DNA from: an uncultured Pseudomonadales bacterium
Lineage (GTDB): Bacteria; Pseudomonadota; Gammaproteobacteria; Pseudomonadales; Azotimanducaceae
Direction of reading: 5' to 3'
Assembly: GCA_958295875.1 (NCBI GenBank)
Contig: OY282379.1
Coordinates: 1,984,001 to 2,048,000, forward strand
DNA length: 64,000 nt
The position numbers were made by a program, and so were the translations under genes. This document shows positions 57,178 to 64,000 of the stretch, piece by piece (the first letter of the stretch is position 1; every line of letters begins with the position of its first letter). Under the pieces are notes generated by a model, which searched no databases, was not told the DNA's origin, and saw nothing but the letters and a program-made list of their open reading frames with translations.

Positions 57178-57256
57178 TGAACGTTGCGCGCGGCTGAGGC
57201 CGAGCATCGGCTAACATTGCCCGCTTCCCGCAGCCCCTAGCCCTCTTACCCTTCCC

Positions 57257-59689
57257 ATGACCGACGCCGCAGACCGCTACGACCCGCAGGCCGTGGAGCG
57301 CAAGTGGCAGCAGGCTTGGCAGGAGCGCGGCACCAATCTCTTCACGGACGCGGCCTTGGCCGCCGCGAAGCACCCCTACTACAACTTGATGATGTTCCCG
57401 TACCCCTCGGCGGAGGGGTTGCACATCGGCAATCTCTACGCCTACACGGGTGCCGACGTGAACGGGCGCTACTGGCGCCTCCAAGGCAAGGATGTGTTCG
57501 AGCCCATCGGCTTCGACGCCTTCGGCATCCACTCGGAAAACTACGCCCTGAAGGTGGGCCGCAATCCGCACGACCTCATCCCAGAGAACATCGCCAACTT
57601 CACGCGCATGCTGAAACGCTTCGGCGGCATGTATGACTGGAACCATGTGGTCAACACGACGCATCCGTCGTATTACCGCTGGACGCAGTGGGTGTTCCTC
57701 AAGCTGTTCCACGGCGGCTTGGTGGAACGCCGGGAAGCGCCGGTGAATTGGTGCCCGTCTTGCCGCACGGTGCTCGCCAACGAACAGGTGCTGCAAGGGC
57801 TCTGCGAACGTTGCGAAACGGCGGTTGAGCAACGCCGCTTGCCGCAGTGGTTCTTCAAGATCACGCGCTACGCAGCGCAGTTGCTGGACAACTTGGACGG
57901 CATCGATTGGTCTGAGGTCACCAAGAAGGCGCAGGCCAACTGGATCGGCCGGAGCGTCGGCGCGGAAGTGGGCTTCATGGCGCGGGGCGCGTCCATTCCG
58001 GTCTTCACCACCCGGCCAGACACCCTGTTCGGCGCCACCTACCTCGTGCTGGCGCCGGAACATCCGGACGTTGCGCGCCTCACCACCGCGGCGCAGCGCG
58101 GGGCCGTGGACGCCTATGTGGACGCGGTGCGCGCCCGCGCCTTGGTTGAGCGGCAAAGGGACGACAAAGAGAAAACCGGCGTCTTCACCGGCAGCTACGC
58201 CATCAACCCGGTGAACGGCGAAGAGATGCCCATTTGGGTGGCGGACTATGTGCTCATGGACTATGGCACCGGTGCCATCATGGCCGTGCCTGGGCACGAC
58301 CAGCGGGATTTCGAGTTCGCGAGCGCCTTTGGGCTGCCCATCGTGCGCGTCATCGCGGCGCACGGGGAGACGGCGCAAACGCCGCTGGCGCAAGCCTTTG
58401 TCGGCGATGGCGTGCTGGTCAACTCGGGTCGCTTCGATGGGTTGTCCGTGGCGGCCGGCAAGGAAGCCGTGGTGGATTGGCTGGCGGACGAGCGGGGCGC
58501 AGCCCGGCGGCAAGTGAATTACCGCCTGCACGATTGGTGCGTTTCCCGCCAACGCTACTGGGGGCCGCCCATCCCCATTGTCCACTGCGACGCCTGCGGC
58601 CCGGTGCCGGTGCCAGAAGCAGACCTGCCCGTGGAATTGCCGTACTTGGAGGACTTTCGCCCGGACGATTCCGGCATCAGCCCGTTGCAGCGCGCCAAGG
58701 AGTGGTACGAAACGACATGCCCCCGCTGTGGCGCCGCCGCCCGCCGGGAAACGGACGTGACGGACAACTTCCTGTGCAGCGGCTGGTACTTCCTGCGCTA
58801 TCCGAGCGCCGGCGAAGCAGACCGGGCGCTGGACGCCGCGCTCACGCGCAAGTGGCTGCCGGTGGACAGCTACATCGGCGGCAACGAGCACGCGGTGCTG
58901 CATCTGATGTACGCGCGTTTCCTCACCATGGCGCTGCACGACCAAGGCGTGCTGGGCTTCGATGAGCCGTTCGCCCGCTTTCGCGCCCACGGCCTGCTCA
59001 TCTCCGAGGGGCGCAAGATGTCCAAGAGCCGCGGCAACGTGGTGTCGCCCGACGCGGTCATCGAGCAGTTCGGCGCTGACACGATGCGCCTCTACCTGCT
59101 GTTCCTTGGCCCCTACGAGCAGGGTGGAGACTGGCAGGACAAGGGCATCCAAGGGCCGCGCAGCTTCCTCAACCGCCTTTGGCAGACCGTTTTGGACGCC
59201 GAGGAGGGGCTGGCGGCGCCGGATGTGGAACGGGCGCTGCACAAGACCATCAAACAGGTGACGGAGCAGACCGAAGCGCAACAGTTCAACACCGCCATCG
59301 CCGCGATGATGGAATATCTGAACGTCGTTCGCGCCGCCGGCCGCACGCCGCGCCGCACGGAAGTGGCGCCGCTCGTCATCTTGCTCGCGCCGTATGTGCC
59401 GCACATCGCCGAGGAACTGCACTCCCGTTTGGGGCACAGCACGCCCCTCTTCGAGGACGCGGTTTGGCCGCGTTTCGACGCCACGAAGCTCGTGGACGAG
59501 ACAGTGGAGATCGCGGTGCAGGTGAATGGACGCTTGCGCGGGCGCGTGACCGTCGCGGCCGGTGCCGGCGAAGCCGAAGCGTCGGCCCTCGCGCAAGCAC
59601 ACGAGAATGTCGCGCGTCACTTGGCCGGCAAAACGCTGCGCAAGACCATCTTCGTGCCGGACAAACTGCTGAGTTTTGTGGTGGGCTAG
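57257..59689 (+). CDS. leuS: Leucyl-tRNA synthetase (Chloroflexi-like type)
   Basis: 810 residues. HIGH motif as LHIGN (residues 55-59), editing domain with YGTGAIMAVPGHDQRD, zinc ligands in NWCPSCRTVL and LCERCET, and KMSKSRGN. Shorter than the about 860 residues of E. coli LeuRS, and GFDAFGIHSENYALK differs from the enterobacterial WDAFGLPAE. From memory the sequence resembles Chloroflexi enzymes, which suggests xenologous replacement. It still stands before lptE-holA. Confidence 0.94.
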   Translation: MTDAADRYDPQAVERKWQQAWQERGTNLFTDAALAAAKHPYYNLMMFPYPSAEGLHIGNLYAYTGADVNGRYWRLQGKDVFEPIGFDAFGIHSENYALKVGRNPHDLIPENIANFTRMLKRFGGMYDWNHVVNTTHPSYYRWTQWVFLKLFHGGLVERREAPVNWCPSCRTVLANEQVLQGLCERCETAVEQRRLPQWFFKITRYAAQLLDNLDGIDWSEVTKKAQANWIGRSVGAEVGFMARGASIPVFTTRPDTLFGATYLVLAPEHPDVARLTTAAQRGAVDAYVDAVRARALVERQRDDKEKTGVFTGSYAINPVNGEEMPIWVADYVLMDYGTGAIMAVPGHDQRDFEFASAFGLPIVRVIAAHGETAQTPLAQAFVGDGVLVNSGRFDGLSVAAGKEAVVDWLADERGAARRQVNYRLHDWCVSRQRYWGPPIPIVHCDACGPVPVPEADLPVELPYLEDFRPDDSGISPLQRAKEWYETTCPRCGAAARRETDVTDNFLCSGWYFLRYPSAGEADRALDAALTRKWLPVDSYIGGNEHAVLHLMYARFLTMALHDQGVLGFDEPFARFRAHGLLISEGRKMSKSRGNVVSPDAVIEQFGADTMRLYLLFLGPYEQGGDWQDKGIQGPRSFLNRLWQTVLDAEEGLAAPDVERALHKTIKQVTEQTEAQQFNTAIAAMMEYLNVVRAAGRTPRRTEVAPLVILLAPYVPHIAEELHSRLGHSTPLFEDAVWPRFDATKLVDETVEIAVQVNGRLRGRVTVAAGAGEAEASALAQAHENVARHLAGKTLRKTIFVPDKLLSFVVG

Positions 59690-59749
59690 CGAGCCCAGTT
59701 AAGCGCTATCGAAACCGTCGCGTTTGACCTGTTCACGGGTTGGCGGCGA

Positions 59750-61339
59750 CTACTCGCGAATGCAATGCACCCGCCCGACAAACGGGTCTTCACTGCCGAA
59801 CTTCGCCATGCCTTGGCCTTCAATTCGATAGACGCATTGCATCGCGCCACCCTTCTCCGCCTTCTTCACAAACCGATCAAGATCAATGAAGCGTCGATAG
59901 TGGCCGTCAAAGCGCTTGGGCGATGCCGCGTCCCTGCGCGTCCGGAACTCGAAATAGCAACGCGCCCCAGCAGGAAGATGCTTGGCAAGCACATCGAGAA
60001 TGTAAGTTTCTTCGTCCTCCGATATCGCGTGAAAGAAAAATCGGGCATAGATGACCAATGGATGATCCGTCATGGAATCAATCATTTTTCTGAGCGTCGT
60101 CGGCGTCGCGACGTTAGCTTCTTCGAACGTCAGGTTGCGTAGGCGCCTTTCGGCAAAAGAAGACTTCTCGACGGCGATGGACTGCACGGCGTCTACCCCG
60201 AGCACATGATGTCCGAGACGTGCGAAGAAGCGTGAATCTCGGCCATTGCCGCAGCCAATGTCGACAATCCTGCAGGTCTCTCCCTCTAACTCAACGGCCA
60301 CGGATGCGGCGAATGGCGTCGGGATGGCCGTGCGTTGTTCGCGATAGAAGTTGGTCCAATACTTCCTGATCTCATCATGCGTTGCTGCGTTTGTCAGTGG
60401 TTGCTCACGAAGTTGGCGCATTTTGGCCGCGACCGCTGGCGTGAGCCGCCACTGAAAGCCCGGGTCTGGCGTGCGCCACCCAGCGCCGTAGATGAGCTCC
60501 AGCAAGCCTTCAGCGTCGTTGGGAACATAGACGCTGTGGCCCTCGAGCTCGCCTCGGCGCAAGGGAAAAATGCGATCGCGCGAGAACCTTCCGCCGGCGT
60601 TGTACATATAGATGTGGTGGTCATCCTCCATCCACGCCATGAACACGTCCACGCTCTTCCCGGTGCGAAACCAATGGAACTGTGCCCCGCTCTTCACGGA
60701 CACACGTTCTCCCCGTGCCCTGAGGGCCGACACCAACTGGTGAAACTCTGCGACCGCGGCTTCGAGCCCCGTCGCCTTGGCGAGGAAGCAAACATCGACA
60801 TCGTCATCGTGCGGGATGAAGCCGCCTTCGCGCACATGGCCCAAGAGCGTGCCATAGCAAATGAAGAGGTGCTCGGAGGTGATGGCGAAGAACATCTCGT
60901 CGCATTCTTCAAGTGTCGCTAGTGCCTTTTTGCCGCGGCCGCCATGGGACAACGGAAGATGGATATGTCCAGACTTTGCGGAAACTAGATATCCATTGTC
61001 GAGCATTTCCATTAACTCTTCGCCGGTGCCGCCCGGATTGTCAATGCGTGGTGTACACTGACTCCACACGCTCAATACTTGGCCGTTGACGCTGGCTTGC
61101 ACCTCTCCACCGTGGGGGAGCAACTGGAATAGTTTTGGAGAAAACGGGAGCGAGAAGCCGGCTAGATTGCGATTCAGTGCTTGTTGGATGTCTGGGCGGG
61201 GTATGTCGGCCCGAACTGTGGCAAGAACGATAGAGTTGACGCGGATCTCGACGGTTGCGGGAGCGTCGTCGCGGTCATTGATGCACCAACCGCCGACACC
61301 CTTGGGCGAAACGCGATCTAGAGATCCTTTGATGGTCAT
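59750..61339 (-). CDS. LicD-type nucleotidyltransferase fused to SAM methyltransferase
   Basis: 529 residues. Residues 1-95 are a small beta-sandwich (GGWCINDRDDAPATVEI, then RPDIQQAL). Residues about 145-300 are LicD/fukutin-like (LFICYGTLLGHVREGGF, DDDVD at 178-182 as the metal site). Residues about 320-500 are a methyltransferase (RIVDIGCGNGRDSRFF, Asp360). Probably adds and methylates phosphocholine-like groups on a surface glycan. Noticeably more AT-rich than leuS. ATG 61339 is chosen as the family-like start. It interrupts leuS and lptE on the opposite strand. Confidence 0.8.
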   Translation of the reverse strand: MTIKGSLDRVSPKGVGGWCINDRDDAPATVEIRVNSIVLATVRADIPRPDIQQALNRNLAGFSLPFSPKLFQLLPHGGEVQASVNGQVLSVWSQCTPRIDNPGGTGEELMEMLDNGYLVSAKSGHIHLPLSHGGRGKKALATLEECDEMFFAITSEHLFICYGTLLGHVREGGFIPHDDDVDVCFLAKATGLEAAVAEFHQLVSALRARGERVSVKSGAQFHWFRTGKSVDVFMAWMEDDHHIYMYNAGGRFSRDRIFPLRRGELEGHSVYVPNDAEGLLELIYGAGWRTPDPGFQWRLTPAVAAKMRQLREQPLTNAATHDEIRKYWTNFYREQRTAIPTPFAASVAVELEGETCRIVDIGCGNGRDSRFFARLGHHVLGVDAVQSIAVEKSSFAERRLRNLTFEEANVATPTTLRKMIDSMTDHPLVIYARFFFHAISEDEETYILDVLAKHLPAGARCYFEFRTRRDAASPKRFDGHYRRFIDLDRFVKKAEKGGAMQCVYRIEGQGMAKFGSEDPFVGRVHCIRE

Positions 61340-61552
61340 GGTGCGGCGGGTGGCGACGAGCGGTGCGCACAAGTTAGCCGAGCGCCGGCGCCAACGCAAG
61401 GCGGGGTGAGAGGGCAAAAAGCCGTGGCGACGACGCAGTGCTTGGGGGCGGCGGCGTGCTTGGAGGGACGGTTTGCGCGAGCGCTGCGCAAAACTTCCAT
61501 ATTGGCTTATTCTGACGATGCGTGGATGGAAGCAAGGGGCACAGAAGAAGAC

Positions 61553-62113
61553 ATGGGTGAGGCGATGCTGGCAAATGGGCGCGCGGCCTGCCGTTCGGGG
61601 CGGCCCCATGCCGGCCGCGGCGTCGCCCGCTTAGCGGGGCGCTTGGCCATGGCGCTCATGGCAATCGCCCCCCTCATCGCCTGTGGTTTCCAACTGCGCG
61701 CTTGGCAACTCGACGGCGTGTTCCATGTGGAAGGCGAGGACGCGCCGGCTTTGGTGCGGGCGGTGCAGCGCGGTTTGCGCGAGTCTGGCGCGGCGAGCGC
61801 CGGTGACGCCGATGATGCAGACATCGTGGTGCGTCTCGCCGACGAGCGCGAAGCGCGTCGGGGCGTATCCCTCACCCCGGGGGGGCGCGTGGCGGAATAC
61901 GAGGTGTCGCTGCAAGTCTCCTTCGTGGCCGAGGCTGCCGATGGCGAAACCATCATTCCGCGCCGCGTCGTGCGCGCCGAACGGGTGTACAGTCTCGATG
62001 TGAACAACCTCGTCGGCAGCCGGGAAGAAGAGGCGCTCATCCGGGGCGAACTGCGCCGGGCGTTGGCCGAGCGCGTCGTTCGCAACTTGGCTGCGGTGGC
62101 CAATGCCCGTTAA
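61553..62113 (+). CDS. lptE: LPS-assembly lipoprotein LptE
   Basis: 186 residues. The lipobox LIACGF follows a hydrophobic MALMAIAP segment; the mature protein has the LptE pattern LRAWQLDGVFHVEGED and ends in RALAERVVRNLAAV. Plugs LptD in the outer membrane. Start ATG 61553 is uncertain (61526 or 61565 are alternatives). Overlaps holA by 11 bases. Confidence 0.85.
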   Translation: MGEAMLANGRAACRSGRPHAGRGVARLAGRLAMALMAIAPLIACGFQLRAWQLDGVFHVEGEDAPALVRAVQRGLRESGAASAGDADDADIVVRLADEREARRGVSLTPGGRVAEYEVSLQVSFVAEAADGETIIPRRVVRAERVYSLDVNNLVGSREEEALIRGELRRALAERVVRNLAAVANAR

Positions 62114-63137
62114 TCCGCGAGACTTGCCGCGCCGCTTGGCCGCGGGGCTTGCGCCAGTGTATCTGATCTCCGGCGACGAGGCGCTCCTTGTCGCCGAGGC
62201 GTGCGATGCCGTGCTCGCCGCGGCGCGCGGCCAAGGCTTCACGGAACGCGAAATCATCGATGGCGGCACCGGCATGGATTGGAACGCCGTGTTCGCCGCA
62301 GCGGGCAATCTGTCCCTGTTTGGAGACCGTCGCGTGCTCGATGTGCGCTTGCCCAAGAACCGCTTGGACAAGAAGGCGTCGCAGGCCCTGCGAGACTATC
62401 TGGCCAAGCCGCCGGCAGACACCCTGCTCCTCATCCGCACCGAGCGGCTGGAGCCGAGGCAGCGCTCCGAGGCTTGGTTCAAGGCCATCGAGTCTGCCGG
62501 GGCCGCGGTCCTCGTCTGGCCGCTCACGCCACGCGAGTTTCCCGGTTGGCTCACGGAGCGCTGCCGCGCCGGCGGCGTGACGTTGACGCAAGATGCCTTG
62601 GTGGAGTTTGTTGAGCGGGTGGAAGGCAACCTGCTTGCCGCCGTGCAGGAGATCGAGAAACTGAAGCTCGCCGGCGTGGCCATGCCGGTGGGGGCGCAAG
62701 CGCTGCGCGATGCGGTGGGTGATGCCTCGCGGTACGACGCCTTCGAACTCTTGGACGCCGTGTGCGACGGAGCGGCGACGCGGGTGCGCAAGATGCTCCA
62801 TGTGCTGGGCCAGGAAGGGCGGGTGCCGGTGCTGATGGTGTTGGGTGCCTTGAACGGGCAGTTGCGCAATGCTGCGCGCATCGCCGCGGGCACCCGCCCG
62901 CGCCTTGCGCAACGCCGGCTGCAGCGGCTTGAACGCCTCGCCAAGCGGGTAGGCCCGGCCGGCCTGGAACGCGCCCTCGCTGAATCCGCCATGCTCGACA
63001 TGCAGGCGAAGGGCATGTTGCGCGGCGACGCATGGGCTTCGTTGGAACGCCTGCTCGTGCGGCTTGCCGGTGGCAAGAGCGGATTGGGCACGCTAGGGGC
63101 GGAGGCGCCGCGCTTGCGCTTGGGCGGTGTTGCTTGA
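62103..63137 (+). CDS. holA: DNA polymerase III delta subunit
   Basis: 344 residues. LAPVYLISGDEALLVAEACDAV start and the region DTLLLIRTERLE..., REFPGWLTERCRAGGVTL match HolA. Opens the sliding clamp within the clamp loader. Its location after lptE is the standard gammaproteobacterial order; nadD is not visible after it. Confidence 0.94.
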   Translation: MPVNPRDLPRRLAAGLAPVYLISGDEALLVAEACDAVLAAARGQGFTEREIIDGGTGMDWNAVFAAAGNLSLFGDRRVLDVRLPKNRLDKKASQALRDYLAKPPADTLLLIRTERLEPRQRSEAWFKAIESAGAAVLVWPLTPREFPGWLTERCRAGGVTLTQDALVEFVERVEGNLLAAVQEIEKLKLAGVAMPVGAQALRDAVGDASRYDAFELLDAVCDGAATRVRKMLHVLGQEGRVPVLMVLGALNGQLRNAARIAAGTRPRLAQRRLQRLERLAKRVGPAGLERALAESAMLDMQAKGMLRGDAWASLERLLVRLAGGKSGLGTLGAEAPRLRLGGVA

Positions 63138-63211
63138 TGTTCGCAGTGCCGCCCGCCTAGTTCCCGCTAGCCGCCTCCCCCTCTGCGGGCGCCTCCAAAG
63201 TGGGCGGGCCT

Positions 63212-63229
63212 AGGCGCCGCGGGGCGCCT
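63212..63229. other. Hairpin between holA and histidine phosphatase
   Basis: AGGCGCC (63212-63218) and GGCGCCT (63223-63229) form a perfect seven-base stem with a four-base loop between convergent genes. There is no U-tract on either strand; a bidirectional transcription stop is possible. Confidence 0.3.
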
Positions 63230-63235
63230 GCAACC

Positions 63236-63790
63236 TCAGTTAACGTGTGTCCCCGCTTCGCGCCCCATCTCCACAAGGCTCAGCGCTCCGCCTTCCACCT
63301 GCACTTGGGTGATTGAGCCGTTGTCTGGCCGGAATGAGATGAGGGCGGGTGCGCCGGTGGCGGCGCCGACGATCACGTTGATGGCGATGAAATGGCAGAA
63401 CACCACGCAATCCTGCGTCTGGGTGCCCACCCAACTGACCATCGCGTCGCGCCAATCTGCCAGCCCCGGTTCGCGTTCGAGTGAGGGCCAAGTTCGCTGC
63501 ATCACCCCAGCGAGCCAACGGGCCCGATCGGCAAGGTCTTCGGTGGGGGAAGGGATCTCCGCCACGCGCGGCTCGATGACGGGCGTGATGCCCCAGCGCT
63601 CGGCGAGCGGCGCCGCAGTCTCCCGCGCCCGCGCCAACGGGCTCGAATAGATGGGCAGCGGCCCAAGGGATGCCAACGCAGCGGCCGTTGCTTCGGCTTG
63701 CTCACGCCCCGTGTCGTCGAGCCCCGGGTCTGCATGGGCGCCGAAGCCGGCAGCCGCCTTGCCGTGGCGCACGAGATGGATGATGGGCAT
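63236..63790 (-). CDS. Histidine phosphatase family protein
   Basis: 184 residues. RHG motif HLVRHGKAA with the phospho-accepting His; second-half catalytic His in VVFCHFIAINV. Resembles phosphoglycerate mutase-like phosphatases such as SixA or alpha-ribazole phosphatase; the substrate is unknown. Convergent with holA. Confidence 0.87.
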   Translation of the reverse strand: MPIIHLVRHGKAAAGFGAHADPGLDDTGREQAEATAAALASLGPLPIYSSPLARARETAAPLAERWGITPVIEPRVAEIPSPTEDLADRARWLAGVMQRTWPSLEREPGLADWRDAMVSWVGTQTQDCVVFCHFIAINVIVGAATGAPALISFRPDNGSITQVQVEGGALSLVEMGREAGTHVN

Positions 63791-63827
63791 TGCGTTGCGT
63801 TCCCTCCGGCTTGATTGAGCTTCGAGT

Positions 63828-64000
63828 CTATCGCGTCATGCCTCCGTCCCGGTCCCGGCCACGACGCGCGTTGTCACGAAACTGCTGCAATTCCTCTTGG
63901 AACCGCGCCTCGGTGGGCAACAGATCGATGGCATTTCCAAACGCCGCCTCCACCTCGTTGGCCGGCGAGCGCAGCGAGATTCGCACTCGCGCTAAATCTC
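63828..64000 (-). CDS. C-terminal end of an unidentified protein (partial)
   Basis: The last 56 codons of a minus-strand frame are visible, ending at TAG 63828-63830. The tail reads VEAAFGNAIDLLPTEARFQEELQ and ends in a basic, Gly/Arg/Asp-rich segment. Helical and soluble-looking; the family cannot be decided from this piece. It lies 37 bases upstream of the phosphatase gene and on the same strand. Confidence 0.5.
   Translation of the reverse strand, partial: DLARVRISLRSPANEVEAAFGNAIDLLPTEARFQEELQQFRDNARRGRDRDGGMTR

Noticed and set aside
57184..57216. TTGCGC ... TAACAT as leuS promoter
   Set aside because: The spacer is 21 bases, too long for a sigma70 promoter.
57023..59620. 865-codon minus-strand frame opposite leuS
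   Set aside because: Antisense shadow of leuS; no recognisable motifs, while the plus strand has all LeuRS motifs.
1..64000. tRNA or rRNA genes
   Set aside because: No GGTTCRA-type T-loop with matching acceptor ends and no rRNA-like stretch was found by eye; small tRNAs could still be missed without a covariance search.

Overview
The window reads as a GC-rich chromosome segment from a gammaproteobacterium, probably uncultivated. Three things support this: a fused nuoCD gene, the cluster miaB-ybeZ-ybeY-ybeX-lnt, and the order leuS-lptE-holA. A DUF1820 gene agrees. A phytanoyl-CoA-dioxygenase-like fragment, a secreted protease with leucine-rich repeats, a sulfotransferase-like gene and a Chloroflexi-looking LeuRS would fit a marine or sponge-associated lifestyle, but that is inference only.

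Layout. 1-1605: end of a dioxygenase-like gene, a glutathione S-transferase, and a FitA/VapB-type antitoxin whose PIN toxin is cut off. 1493-9584: a visibly more AT-rich defence island, all on the minus strand. It holds an AAA_21 ATPase with a DUF4276 TOPRIM-like partner, then HerA, NurA (with a zinc ribbon) and a DNA methyltransferase, then an AlbA_2/ATPase protein. 9621-14252: metabolic and envelope genes (divergent SDR, DegP/Q protease, VOC epimerase-like protein, and an overlapping DUF1330-MOSC-membrane protein trio). 14503-19222: nuoABCDEF, which stops after nuoF. 19438-22570: a DNA cytosine methyltransferase overlapping a MORC-like GHKL ATPase-nuclease, in the place where nuoG would be expected.

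22790-40015: the str, S10, spc and alpha operons in canonical order, but without tuf after fusA. Ribosomal protein S12 carries Arg at position 88, the classical K88R streptomycin-resistance state. 40149-44070: amidase, FMN alpha-hydroxyacid oxidase, DUF1820 and a HEPN-like protein. 44263-49769: miaB, phoH-like ybeZ, ybeY, ybeX (corC) and lnt. 49850-57177: an accessory segment between lnt and leuS, with an unrecognised gene, an HTH-like remnant, a frameshifted VirB10/TrbI remnant, a 1072-residue metzincin-LRR exoprotein, a small secreted protein, a sulfotransferase-like gene and an rmlD-like gene. 57257-64000: leuS, a LicD-methyltransferase fusion on the opposite strand, lptE, holA, a histidine phosphatase and the end of an unidentified gene.

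How they work together: the housekeeping blocks supply translation, protein export, respiration, lipoprotein acylation and LPS assembly. Three accessory blocks interrupt conserved neighbourhoods (a toxin-antitoxin pair, the nuo operon, the lnt-leuS interval). They carry genome-defence modules or surface and secreted functions. The strongest candidate for a little-described system is the HerA-NurA(zinc ribbon)-methyltransferase operon together with the AAA_21/DUF4276 pair.
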